From contig CM065648.1 of the NCBI GenBank assembly GCA_033220425.1, forward strand, positions 1,612,001 to 1,676,000: a DNA stretch of 64,000 bases. The letters are read 5' to 3'. The notes under the pieces are model-generated. The model worked only from the letters and a program-made list of their open reading frames with translations. It did no database searches and was not told where the DNA came from. Made by a program: the position numbers and the translations under genes. This document shows positions 24,650-36,966 of the stretch, piece by piece (the stretch's first letter is position 1; each line of letters begins with the position of its first letter). This DNA is from Lepraria neglecta. Lineage: Eukaryota > Ascomycota > Lecanoromycetes > Lecanorales > Stereocaulaceae.

Positions 24650-24880
24650 CGCAATAGTGGCGTTGGTCTACGAAAGCAACTTTTGATGCTGATATTGTAG
24701 GCGCCTAGCGCAGCAATTTGAGGTTATAGATGCTACTGTCGGCAACCTCGAGTTACTAATTTGGCTAATTTCTCGGTCCGCAATCGATATGGGATGTAGA
24801 CCCTAATCGCTATACGGCCTGCTAATAGCGCAAAACTAGCTGTAACGCTAATAACATAATCTTTTGGGAAAGCGCGATGT
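24650..24880. other. Short insert without the RIP signature
   Basis: About 230 bp here is markedly richer in CA, TG and GC than both neighbours (for example CAAATGCGCAATAGTGGCGT at its left end). It separates the tract at 21471-24640 from the C1 fossil. A 7-bp inverted pair GGTCTAC/GTAGACC lies inside it. No coding frame, terminal repeats or similarity to other sequence in the window was found. Confidence 0.4.
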
Positions 24881-24881
24881 A

Positions 24882-26666
24882 TCTATACGAGGAGTAATTA
24901 TAACGACTCCTCCCGTCGATGAATCCGAGCTAATAGATATCTTATCAGGCAACGCTAGTCTGAGTTAGAATATTAAGTCGAACATCGAGTCGAATATTGA
25001 GTCGAATATTGAGTTGAATACTGAGTCGAATACTAAGTTAAATATCGAGTCGAATACTAAGTCGAACGTCGAATCGAATACCTCGCTAGCTACTAAGGTA
25101 GAACCTATTATTAATATAAGGGTATAGGCGGTAAAGGTTCACGCTATAACCTAGCGAATCAAGGAACTATTAAAGATAGATAGTATCTTTATTAGTAATA
25201 CTCTAGTACTAAATATAAAGGGTAAGACCAAGACTTTTAGTATACTAGTAGATAGTAGTACTAAAGTAAATATTATTAACCGTATAAGCGCCTAGAAGAT
25301 AGGCTTACTAGTACTTAATACTAATATTAGGCTAAGTACGATCTATAGAGAGGCAGTAAAGACCTACGGGATATACTATATTAAATTCCAGCAAGAGGAT
25401 AAACAAGGCTAAGTCCGCTACTTTTAGGATACCTTTCTCGCTATAGATATTAATACCTAAATGATTCTTAGTATACTATAGCTAACTATAGCGAATCCAG
25501 ATATTAATTAGGTTAAGAAGTTATTCCGGTAGAGGATCTATACTGCGGTAGTAGCTCTTATAACTACGTATCGAGTAGATATTATAGATCCGAAGGAGTT
25601 TACTCAGCTTGCTATTAGTAAGGAAGTATACTATTTTATTATATATATACGTCAAGTAGTAAATGCTAATAAGCCTCCGGTCTATAGAGATCGTTATATA
25701 TATATTAGTTAGGTAAATACTACTACTACTAAGATAGTACAAATACCGCCGGAGTATAGCGAGTACTCTGACGTCTTTTCGGATAGTAGTACTATAGGGT
25801 TACTAGAGCACGGACCTATAGATTACGCTATCAACCTTATAGACGAGCGATAGCCGCCCTATAGTTATATCTATAACCTAAACGAGGTAGAGCTCGAGAC
25901 CTTACGGGGCTATATTAAGAGTAACCTTGCTAACGGCTTTATACGGCTATCTATATCGCTAGCGGGGTTACTAATCCTCTTCGTATAAAAGCCCGGTAGA
26001 GGTCTACGCCTCTATATAGACTATTAAGGACTGAATATAATTATAATTAAGAATTAGTACCCTCTTCCCCTCGTCGGAGAATCTATTAATTACCTAGCTA
26101 TAGCTAAGAGGTATACTTAATTAGATCTAACTACTATATATTACTACCTTTATATTAAGAAGGGTAATAAGTAGAAGACTACGTTTAGAACACGTTATAG
26201 TTACTTCGAGTACTAAGTCTTACTATTTAGGCTTATAAATACCCCTATAACGTTCTAAGCGTATATTAATCAAGTATTAGCCGAAAAGCTAGATATCTTC
26301 TATATTATTTACCTTAATAATATTCTTATTTATACGCAAGATATTAGTACTAAGTATATCGAGGCTATAAAGTAGGTTCTAGATAAATTGAGATAGTATA
26401 GCCTATTTATTAATCTTTAGAAGTATCGTTTCGATATAGATAAGGTATACTTCCTAGGCTATATTATTACCCCTATAGGGGTAAGTATAGAGGAAGACTA
26501 TATCTAGTTAGTTAAGAACTAGCTAGAACTGAAATCTATTTAAGAGATTCAGGTCTTCGTAGGCTTTGCGAATTTCTATCGCAGGTTTATTAAGGGGTTT
26601 AGTTATATTATAGCTCCTCTAATAGAGTTAATAAAGATATTACTAGCTAAAAGAGATATAGACTTA
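24882..26666 (+). mobile_element. Ty3/gypsy retrotransposon fossil C1 (fragment)
   Basis: It is homologous to C2 in the opposite orientation. It has a 12-bp tandem repeat zone (about 24974-25085), a protease-like region around 25225-25300 and a reverse transcriptase block at about 25770-26560 (for example EHGPIDYAINL). The fragment stops at 26666, where the 3' end of Helitron Hc abuts it. No LTR is visible and the coding region is broken many times. Confidence 0.85.
24974..25085 (+). repeat. 12-bp tandem repeat in C1
   Basis: There are about nine imperfect units of GAGTCGAATATT in the gag-protease zone of C1. The orthologous array in C2 (41648-41726) has about six. Twelve is a multiple of three, so the array would have encoded a four-residue peptide repeat. 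Confidence 0.85.
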
Positions 26667-27637
26667 CAAGTTAGTGCCCGTAATCTTCATAGAAGATTAC
26701 CGTAAAAACTACTATATCTCGCTTATTTTATACTCTATTTAGAAAATTTAAGCGGTATTAGAGAGCACTCTATTTATAGTATATTATATATATATAAAGT
26801 TAAGCCCTAACCCTAATATATCGAAAGTTATTAAGGGTTCAATATTTGAGTACTCCGGAGGCACTTCGGGGGTGACTACGGGGGTAGCTTCAGGGAACTC
26901 CGCAGGCAAAAACATGTTTTTTGAGCTTTCCTTAGCCAAATCTTAACCAAATTTCAAAAGTCGAACGGCGTTAGAAAGCGCATGCTTGGTTCCAAAACTC
27001 ATGAAATTATTTCGATATCATATGATCTATGTGGCGCGGGGCATTGCTGCGAAGAAGTTGCGGTGCGCATGATATTCTAGGGTCCGGGGGCGCCAAGCTT
27101 AGTGCTTAGTATCTGGTACCGCTAGAAAAATATGGCGAAAACGCTTCTTTTACTTATAACTTTTGCGTAAACAGACCGATTTTGAAAATTTCGACGGTGT
27201 TAGAAAGCGTATACTTGGTTCCAAAACCTATGAAATCATCTCGATATTATATAACGTATATAGCGCGGGGAAGTACTATAAAGAAGTTACGGTGCGTATT
27301 CAGCTCAATACTTGGCATTTACTACCGAGCTCGCGGTATATATAAAATATAGCGAAAACGCTTCTTTTACTTATAACTATTACGTAAATAGGCCGATTCT
27401 AAAAATTCTTGATACGCAAGTAAGCTAATGATTGACTCCAAAATATATGAAATCATCTCGATATTATATAACGTATATAGCGCGAGGAAGTAGTGCGAAG
27501 AAGTTGCGATACGAATTCAACTTTTGGTAGTTAAAGGCGCTAGCCGAGAGAGGGAATACAGAATATAGGGCTAATCTTATTGGCTATAAGTGCGGAATTA
27601 CTCCGAAAGTCCTTATAATCTATTATTAGAAGAAAGA
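26667..27637 (-). mobile_element. Non-autonomous Helitron Hc (971 bp) with mismatched flanks
   Basis: The 3' end is at 26667 (CAAG, the reverse complement of CTTG, with the hairpin just inside) and the 5' end at 27637 (reverse complement TCTTTCTTCTAATAATAG). The flanking bases are A and T. It holds several subterminal modules but no 33-bp array and no coding region. Its right flank is family A sequence identical to the flank of Hd (61137), so Hc and Hd derive from one insertion. Its left flank is family C (C1), so the two flanks come from different elements. Confidence 0.87.
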
Positions 27638-28578
27638 TTCTACTACTAATATCTTCCTCGAATAGTAGATAACTAGGTACTATCTTTAGTCCTTTATCTA
27701 GTATAAATATACTTCTATTACAAGATCCGACGTATCTATTTTAATATAAGCTAGCTTATTTACTTAAAAAGTATAGAGTACTAGTAGATCTATATATATC
27801 TTCTTTAGTATATTAAATACCTTTTATTAGTCTTTTCCCTATATAAACCTAATATCTTTCTTAGTAATATCTATTAGTAGAAGTACCTTCTTAGAGTAGC
27901 CCTCTATAAACTTCCTATTAAAGTTAGTAAATCCTAAGAAGCTTTATACTACTTTAATATTCTATAGTATAGGCTATTTAGCTATAGCCTTAATCTTTTT
28001 AGGGCTTATACTAATACCTTTTATACTAGCTATAAATCCTAGAAATTCTACTAATTCTTTATAGAACTTATACTTTTCTAGTTTAAGAAGAAGTTTCGCC
28101 TATAATAGATATCTAAGGATATTATATATATATATAATATATTCTTTCTTATTCTTAGAATAAATTAGTATATCGTTAAGGTACGCTATCGCTATTCGAT
28201 CTAAATATATTTATATAATATTATTAATAAGTACTTAGTAGGTTACTAGTACGTTGGTAAGTCTAAACGGTATTACTAGATATTTATAGTAGCTATATCT
28301 TATTTAGAAGGTAGTTTTCTATTCCTCGCCTCCTTTTATTCGAATTAGGTTATATATACCTCTAAAATCTAGTTTAGTAAATATCTTTGCTTTCCTAAGC
28401 TAATCCTATAGCTCGCTAATATTAGGTAAAGGATATCTATTCTTGATTATAATATTATTTAACTTTTAATAGTTAATATATAGCTATAAGCTTCTATCCT
28501 TTTTTAGTACAAAGAGAATTAGATAATCTACTAGTAATTTAGATTCTCGAATAAATCCCTTTTTAAGGTTCTTATTAA
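27638..28578 (-). mobile_element. Family A Ty3/gypsy fossil fragment A4', first part
   Basis: Minus-strand RNase H and reverse transcriptase region of a family A element, with many stops. It is the near-identical reverse copy of about 60200-61136. It continues at 29950 after Helitron He, which is inserted between A 28578 and T 29950. Confidence 0.88.
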
Positions 28579-29949
28579 TCTTCTTATAATAATAGATTAT
28601 CGCGACTTTCGGAGGGTATTCCGCACTTATAGCCAATGAGATCGGCCCTATACTTCTCCCCCCTAATAGTACGCTTTTCGGCCTAGCGCCTTCAACTACC
28701 AAAACTTGAATTCGCACCGCAACTTCTTCGCACTACTTCCCCGCGCCATATACATTATATGATATCGAGATGATTTCATAAGTTTTGGAGTCAATCATTA
28801 GCTTGCTTGCGCATCAAGAATTTTTAGAATCGGCCTATTTACGCAATAGTTATGAGCAAAAGAAGCGTTTTCGCTATGTTTTACTTGCGCACCGTAACTT
28901 CTTCGCAGGACTTCCCCGCGCCACATACATCATATAATATCGAGATGATTTCATAAGTTTTGGAACCAAGCATGCGCTTTCTAACACCGTCAAAATTTTC
29001 AAAATCGGTCCACTTGCGCAATAGTTATAAGCAAAAGAAGCGTTTTCACTATGTTTTACAGGCAGTGCAAGCTCAGTAGCAAATGCCAAGCATTAAGCTT
29101 GGCGCCTCCGGACCCTGGAACATCAAAAGTTGAATACGCACCGCAACTTCTTCGCAGTAATGCCCCGCGCCATATATATTATATGATATCGAGATAATCT
29201 TATCAGTTTTGGAACCAAGCATACGCTTTCCAATACCGTCGAAATTTTCAAAATCGGTCTATTTACGCAAAACTTATAAGCAATATTCGCACATGGCGAT
29301 ATGGCGCCGGATTGCCTATTCGCACATGGCGATATAGCGATCATGGCACCGGATGGCTCATTCGCACATGGCGATATGGCGACGGATTGCCTATTCGCAC
29401 ATGGCGATATGGTATAGGATTGCCCATTCGGCACATGGCGATATGGCGGTAGATTGCCTATTCGCACAGTTGGCGATATGGCACCGGATTGGCTATTCGC
29501 ACATGGCGATATGGCGGCAGGTTGGCTATTCGCATATGGAGATATGGCACCGGATTGCTCTATTCGCACATGGCGATATGGCGGTAGATTGCCTATTCGC
29601 ACATGGAGATATGGCACCGGATTGCTCATTCGCATATGGCGATATGGCGGTATGCTGCCTATTCGTTCCGGGGGCATTCCAATGGCTTCCGGGGGCGAAA
29701 AGTATCCTGGAACCATCCAAACCATGCAAAGCTTCAAAGATTATTTCTGTATCCTAGAGCTATCTAAATAGCCAGCTCTTATATATACCAAAACCGTTGC
29801 TATTATATAAAGTTATAGGTAAGCTTATAATTTAATACTATAGATAGATTACTTTCTAATTTCGCTTAAATTTTCTAAATAGAATATAAAATAAGCGAGA
29901 TATATCCGTTTTACGATAATCTTCTGTGAAGATTACGGGCACTCACTTG
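28579..29949 (+). mobile_element. Non-autonomous Helitron He (1,371 bp, both ends intact)
   Basis: It begins TCTTCTTATAATAATAG and ends in the hairpin, then CACTCACTTG. The left flank ends TTATTAA and the right flank begins TATATCTATAAAG. The uninterrupted sequence is present at 54813-54830 in A2 and, reversed, at about 60190-60205 in the other arm of the inverted duplication. The insertion is therefore exactly between A and T, with no target duplication. Internally it has subterminal modules (about 28690-29260), the 33-bp array and a 3' region of 180 bp shared with Hb. Open frames such as 29123-29737 (-) follow the array and are not supported as genes. Confidence 0.93.
29286..29672. repeat. 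33-bp tandem repeat array in Helitron He
   Basis: This is the same array as in Ha, reversed, with about eleven units and the same 42-bp variant unit. The units appear in the same order in Ha, He and Hg, so the array was fixed before these copies spread. Confidence 0.9.
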
Positions 29950-30237
29950 TATATCTATAAAGTACTTTAAATTCCTTTTCTAATAATATATAAATAGGTC
30001 TAAATATTAGTTACTTACTAGGTTCGAGTTTAATCTTATAATCCTATAGCTAATACTTATATAATACTTCTATATTTATCTCTTCCTCGAATAAGTATAC
30101 CTACTTACTATATTCCTAAGGGATAGAGAGTATATCGGTTCCCCTTATAACTCTTACTTTATTATCCTACTAACCTCTACTAGTAACTATAGAGTTAGAC
30201 TACCCTTTAGTACTATCCTTATATAAAGCTAAGGTAA
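29950..30237 (-). mobile_element. Family A fossil fragment A4', second part
   Basis: Continuation of 27638-28578 beyond Helitron He, in the protease to reverse transcriptase region. It ends where an A3-type LTR begins (30238). Confidence 0.85.
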
Positions 30238-30493
30238 TATTATTAAGAGCTAAGAATATACTAATAAGAACGTATTAGGGGTATATAAACTAGTATAGGC
30301 TTAGTAGGGTCTAGTTTAGACGGATCGATATTCGATTTATTTAACTCGGATATAGTTTAGACAAATCGATATTCAACTCGTATAAACAAAATGCTTAGTA
30401 TAGATTTTCTATTGCTATATATATAGAGTACTACTTACTACTTAGAGTATCGTACTTAACTTTCTATTTATATCTAGTATCTACTATATATAA
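30238..30493 (+). repeat. A3-type LTR fragment (left arm of the inverted duplication)
   Basis: It begins TATTATTAAGAGC and is the near-identical reverse copy of 59653-59928. It is a variant of the family A LTR: the promoter-like TATATATAGAGTACTAC block and the GTATCGTACTTAACTT block are shared, but the 5' part differs. It is cut at 30493 by a Helitron 3' end. Confidence 0.85.
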
Positions 30494-30693
30494 TAAGTTA
30501 GTACTCGTAATCTTTACAGAAGATTATCGTAAAAATAACTATATATTAGTTATTTTATACTCTATTAAAAAAGATTAATCGGCGTTAGAAATTTCTATAT
30601 TTATAGTATATATTATATATATAAAGCTAAGCCCTAATCCTAATAGGGTAAAAGTTATTAAGGATTTAGTATATTAGTACTTTAGAGGCGGCT
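30494..30693 (-). mobile_element. Helitron 3'-end fragment Hf
   Basis: The 3' end, TAAG (mutated CAAG), and the terminal hairpin are at 30494-30525. The other side is cut at 30693 by the LTR of A1, with CGGCT as the last five bases (30689-30693). It is the reverse copy of 59453-59652, the 3' part of Hh. Confidence 0.87.
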
Positions 30694-31203
30694 TGTTACG
30701 ATTAGGAAACATGATTAGGGATACGCTTAAGGAGCGTAGCGCCCGTTATGGTTCGAGTCGACGAATTAGTATCCGACTTAGATAGACCCTGAAGGCTTAG
30801 TATATTAAGCGATAAGCGTATTAGTCGCAATGAGCGCAGATACGATTAGTACAATTAGTACGATTAGAGATACTTAGTATATTAAGCGATAAGCGCAGTA
30901 GTCGCAATAAGCGCAGGTGCGATCAGTGCGATTAGTACGATCAAGAATGCTTGGTATAGATTTCGTATATCTATATATACGGAGTACTATTTACTACTTA
31001 GAGTATCGTGCTTAACTTTCTATTCATTGTTTACTATATACGATAGATCTCTTAGGCTAGGCACTAAATATATATTATCTAATTATATACTAGACCCGCT
31101 TAGTATTACTTGAAGCCTACTTTATACTCTTATCTAGTTATACCTCCATCCCTATTGAGAGTCAATCTATATACGATATATAGTACGTAACGTATTTGTA
31201 ATA
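30694..31203 (+). repeat. 5' LTR of A1
   Basis: It is 510 bp long and begins TGTTACGATTAGG. It contains two tandem units of about 75 bp around TTAAGCGATAAGCG (about 30807-30950). These are followed by a TATATCTATATATACGGAG block (about 30967-30984), which is conserved in the family B LTRs and is a candidate core promoter. Confidence 0.92.
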
Positions 31204-34200
31204 CTTTGAGTACCCTCAAGGATAAATACTATACTAAGAGACTCTAGGGTACCTACCCTAAGCTCCTTAGGAGGAGGAAGCGGATAATAATACCTAACTA
31301 TTAACGAAGAACTTAGTAGATATATTAAAATAGCCTAGCCCGACTTATACTACGGAGAGAGAGATAAGCTTAAGGGATAGCTATCCTAGGTATTACTTTA
31401 CTTAAAGTTCCAAGGAGACCTTATACCTATATAATAATATCCTATCTTCGCTATTACTTACTTACGTAGAAGAGCCTAAAAGTAGGTTAATTCGTTCCTA
31501 AAGAAGTATATAGAAGATGATAATAAAGACGGCGAAATCAAATAATAGATAGAGAGTATAGCTATATTTAGACTCGAAATCCGCCGTATATTCGGTCCGT
31601 TAAACGAAGTTAATATAGTAATACAAACTATCTAGTATATAACCTAGAAGAAATCTGTATTAGAGTACTCGACTTAATTTTAGTAATATATAGTAAAGAC
31701 TAACTAGAATAATAACGTATTAATAACTATATATCGGAGAGGTCTTAAGGATAATATTAAAGACGAGCTTATAAGGTTAGGGATTATTATTAATACTCTT
31801 AATAAACTAATCGAAGAAGCGATTAAAATTAACGATAAGCTATTTGAAAGAACTATAGAGAAGAGGTATAATAGAGGAGTCGGCGGAATAGAACGCTTAA
31901 GCTTTTTCGCTAAATCAAGGAGCTATTACCTAGGATATAAAGAACGTGACCCCTACGGGTATATATCTATAGAACTAGACTTTACGGAGAAGAAAGGTAA
32001 ATAGGCCTTTAGGGGGCTAGCTAGGGGCAAGAAGTAGTAAGAGGGTAATAAGAAAATACTAAAGTATTATAGCTATAGTAAACCGGGCTACTTCGTTAGA
32101 GACTACAAGTTGAAAAATATAGTATATCAACCGTAGCTAAATATACTAGAGAAAGTATATACCTAGAACGATATAGACGGCACGCTAAAGGAGATTCTAC
32201 TAGTATAGGATAAAGTCGAAGAAGACGTTAGTTCCTAGTATAATAGGATAATATAAGAAGAACTTGATAAAGAATCTAAAAATAGTGATAATAACTTTAT
32301 AAGGAAGTTTAACGCGCGTATTAGAGAATAATATAGGAATAACCTAAATACTAAAGATAGTAGTAAGGCTCGAGAAGAAAAGTCTAAGTAGGATTAGAAA
32401 GAAAGCGAAATAGATCTAGAGTAGGAAGAAGCCCTTAGTATATTAGAAGCTAAGTAGGAAGAAATACGACTACTAAGAAGGATAATACCTGAAACTACTA
32501 TATCTAAGGAAGAAGAAGAAAGCTCTAAGGAATACGTATAGCTAGACTATCGGATAGATCGGAATTACCGAGGTCACAAGAGTATACTATAGGAAGAATA
32601 TATATCGCTTTACTACGTATAGTATAGTACGCTAAGGAATATAGCCAAGGGGCCAGTAAGAATACTACGCTATAGATATAGCTATTACTACGAATATAAG
32701 GAAAACGGATATCTATAGTACCTCGCGACGAAAAGAATATACTAATACTTTCTAGGATATAATAAGGAATAGTTAAAGAGAGTTATTTACGAATTAAATA
32801 ATAACCTAAGCGCTAGAGAATACTATTTGACAGAATAGTACGCCTATCTATATAATAACTACGAGAAGTATATATAGTCGAAGTTAAAGGTAGGGTTCCT
32901 ACTCCTACAAGCGGGAAAAGAGTAATCCCTTATAGTAGGGGTAGCTATAAGGAGATTAATATATTAACCTCTAAATAATATCTATATTCTATATAATACG
33001 ATATATATATAAAGATACCGGTAATTGTTAATAGACAGCGGACCGTTACGATAATAGACTCTAGAGCTACTAGAAACTTTATCTCACGAGATCTAGTACG
33101 GATAACTAGAATACTAACTTAAAAGAAGTCGTAGTAGTATAACCTCTAGATAGCTAACGGGTTAATACTATTAATAGGAAAGGTAAACGAAGAGATACTT
33201 TCGTTATCTATTATAATTCAGCGCTACTATAAGGAGATTACCTTTAACGTTATTAGGATAGCTACCTATTATATAATTTTAGGAATACCTTAGTTAAAGA
33301 AGTATAACCTAATAATCGATCAGGCTCGAGGAGTACTCAAGATAGATTAATCCGGCAATATCACTAGGATTATACCTACGTATTAGCGGCGTTTAATAGT
33401 AGATAAGAAGTTAAACCGAAGACCGGTCAAGGTATATATTACCTTAGCTTCGCATAAGGACGGTACTAAACGGTAGTCCGACTCTATAGTTACTAGTAAA
33501 GGTTAGTAGGATAAGGAAGTAAGAGTTAAGGGAGGAACTAATATACTCTCCGTCCCTTAAGAGTATAGTAGGTAGGCGTACTTATTTAAGGAAGAGATAA
33601 ATATAGAAGTATTACCTAGGTACTAGCTATAGGATTATAAGATCGAACTCGAACCTAGTAAATAGCCGATATTTAGACCTATTTACGTATTATTAGAAAA
33701 GGAACTTAAGGTACTTCGCGGGTATATTAATAAGAACCTTAAAAAGGGATTTATTCGAGAATCTAAATTACTAGTAGATTACTCTATCCTCTTTGCACTA
33801 AAGAAGGACGGAAGCTTAAGACTATATATCGACTATCGAAAGTTAAACGATATTACTATTAAAAATAGATATCTATTACCGAATATAGAAGAGCTATAGG
33901 ATCGGCTTAGCAAAGCAAAGATATTTACTAAACTAGATCTTAGAGGCGTATATAACTTAATTCGGATAAAAGAAGACGAAGAATAGAAAACTGCCTTCCG
34001 AACGAGATATAGCTATTACGAGTATTTAGTAATACCGTTTAGACTTACTAACGCACTAGTAACCTACTAAGCATTTATTAATAATATTATACGAGTATAC
34101 TTAGATCGAATAGCGATAGCGTACCTCGATAATATACTAATTTATTCTAAGAATAAGAAAGAGTATATCGAGTATATATAGGATATCCTCGAATATCTAT

Positions 34201-36350
34201 CGCAAGTAAAACTTCTTCTTAAACTAGAAAAGTATAAATTTTATCGAGAATTAGTAGAATTTCTAGGATTTATAGTTAGTATAAAAGGTATTAGTTTAAG
34301 CCTAGAAAAGATCAAGGCTATTACTAAATAGCCTATACTATAGGACGTTAAAGTAGTATAAAGTTTCTTAGAATTTGCTAACTTTAATAGGAAGTTTATA
34401 GAGGGCTACTTAAAGAAAGTACTACCTCTAACGGATATTATAAAAAAGGATATTAGATTTATATAGGGAAAAGACTAATAGAAATCATTTAATATATTAA
34501 AGAAAGTATATATAGATCTACTAGTACTCTATACCTTTCAGGCTAACGAACCAGCCCGTATCGAAATAGATACCTTAGATCTCGTAATTAGAGTATACCT
34601 ATATTAAATGAAAGACTAAAAGTAGTATCTAGTTACCTACTATTCAAGGAAGATATTAGTAGTAGAATAGAACTATAATATATACGATAAGGAACTACTT
34701 GCCGTAGTTTATATACTTTAGAACTAGTAAATATATACGAAGAGCTACTCGGATCTAACTATCTTTACGGATTATAAGAATCTTCTTAACTTTATAATAA
34801 TAAAGGAGCTAAATAGAAGACAAGTTCGATAGTTAGAACTATTAGGTCAATATAAATTCAAGATAATCTATACCCTAGGAAAGGATAATAGTCGAGTAGA
34901 TACCCTTAGTAGACGATTAGACTATATAGAAGAGAAGAACGTTATAGAGCGACTAATCCTAAAGAAAGAAGCGGACGGATTATTAGTACTATACTAGGTA
35001 TTAGCTATAACCCTTCGTATAACGGGACCTAATACGACTAATAGGATTATAAAGGCCTACGAAGATAATATATTCGTAATAACCCTAAGAAAGGATTAGC
35101 TAGATACTATATTACTTAAATACTAGGAGAGGACTTATCTACCTGAATAATATACTAAAGAAGTAATTAGGGATTACTATAACGACCCTTTATAAGGTTA
35201 CCTAGGAGTATCTAAAATAGTAGAACTCCTAGGACGAGGATACGCGGCGCCAAAGCTTCGAGCGCGCGTTAAATAATATATTAAAGAATATATCGAGTGC
35301 TAGTAGAATAAGGCTATACGACACGCTAAGTACGGACAAATATAGTTTACTTCTATACTAGAGTTACTATAGAATAATATTATAATAGACTTCGTAGTTA
35401 AACTACTACCTTCGAAAGATCCAGCTACGTAGGATACCTTCGACTCGATTATAGTTATTATAGATAAACTTACTAAGTATACGATTATAATACTATTCAA
35501 AGAAACCTATAAAGTAGATTAGCTAGCTTTCGTACTACTCGACAAGCTGGTAAGGGATTATAGTATATCTAAATCAATAATATCCGATAGAGATAAATTG
35601 TTTACGTCCAACTACTAGAGAACGCTAATAGTAGCGATTAGAACGAAACTCCGGATATCGATAGTATATTATCTATAGACTAATAGATAAATAGAGTATA
35701 CCAATTAAATAATAGAAGTATACTTAAGGTATTATATAAACTAGAAGCAAGATAACTAGGTTTCGCTGCTTCTAATAGTATAGCTAGTATATAATAACAA
35801 GAAGTTAGATATAACGGGCCTAATACTATTCTTTACCAATCACGGAAAGAATATAAATATATTTCTATAACCTAGGGAAGGACCTAATATAGAAAAGGCT
35901 TTAGTTTAGATAGAAGAGCTAAAAGATTTATATAAGGATATATAAAGATCTATTAAGAGCTTAAATAGTAAGTTAAAGGAATAAGTTAATAAGAAAAGAA
36001 AGAATATTCCTTAGCTAAAAGAGAGGGATAAAGTATACCTCCTAATAAAAAATATAAGAACGACGAGGCCGAGTAAGAAACTAGATTATATTAAGGTTAG
36101 ACTATTCTTAATTAAACGAGTAAAAGGATCGGTTAACTATAAACTTTAATTACTACCTGACGCCAAGGTATATCTAGTATTCTATATCTTACTCTTAGAG
36201 CTAGTAGACCCTAATATACCCTTATAGGAAATATTTTATTATAATATTAAGGAAGAAATAGAGTTCGAGGTTAAGAGGATTCTAAATTAGGTTAATTAGA
36301 AATATCTAGTTAAATAGAAAGGGTACGACGATACCGAAAATATCTAGGAA
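31204..36350 (+). pseudogene. gag-pol fossil of A1
   Basis: In order: gag (about 31260-32990, with a zinc-knuckle-like zone near 32070-32110), protease (about 33020-33330), reverse transcriptase (about 33690-34230), RNase H (about 34540-34760), integrase (about 35090-36060) and a chromodomain-like end (about 36230-36340). The order is that of Ty3/gypsy chromoviruses. It is broken dozens of times. Between 36350 and the 3' LTR lies about 600 bp of AT-rich sequence similar to the same zone in B1 and A2, partly open by chance at 36803-36991. Confidence 0.87.
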
Positions 36351-36966
36351 CCCCTTAAGAACCTCCGGAACTGCCAGGACCTTCTATAGGAGTTCCGGGA
36401 ACGATCGGGAAGGAGGACTAATCGGTTCCGGCTAGGAAGCCAAATTATTCAGACGAGACGTTGAATATCTAATTATTAGGAATACTTGGGATAGACCGCT
36501 AGTCTTCTTCTAACTCCTTAATATTCTATATCTCTTAGTCTATAATCTTCCGCTTTTTATTTTCAAGATATTTATACTATATCTAAAGGCGCGTTAGCGT
36601 AGTCTAAAGATATATAGATTCCTCTATTAATTTTCGTATATAATCCTTAAGCTCTTCGCGCGTGTTTTTTAACTATAACTACGCTTCCTTTCGTTCCGTC
36701 TTAATACGATATATTTTAAGGGGCGATACTACAAGGTCGTATTTCCTACCGCTGCCTATATAGTTAGAATACCTGTCGGACCCTATACCTATCAGGCACT
36801 ATTTGCCGCTAGTAATATATCGGGAGTACGGCCGTATAACAACTTCGTTTAGCTTACTAGCCAATACCGTTCGGCGGACGGTCGGTTTATCTAAATATTT
36901 AGTATATCGGGGTAGTATAAAGGATAGATGGTTTCTCGGGACGAGAAATCTAGGAGAGAGAGCTAA

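Larger units (their letters stand above)
27638..30693 (+). repeat. Left arm of a large inverted duplication
   Basis: Without the inserted Helitron He (28579-29949), this segment is the near-identical reverse complement of 59453-61136. The arm contains A4', the A3 LTR piece and the Helitron 3' end in mirrored order. Similarity continues outward into Hc (versus Hd) and inward into the 5' LTR of A1 (versus A2), and is lost in the A1 internal region. The differences I can see are transitions, apart from a few short indels. Confidence 0.9.

Noticed and set aside
28579-29949. MITE or TIR transposon
   Set aside because: There are no terminal inverted repeats and no target duplication; the ends and A/T target fit a Helitron.
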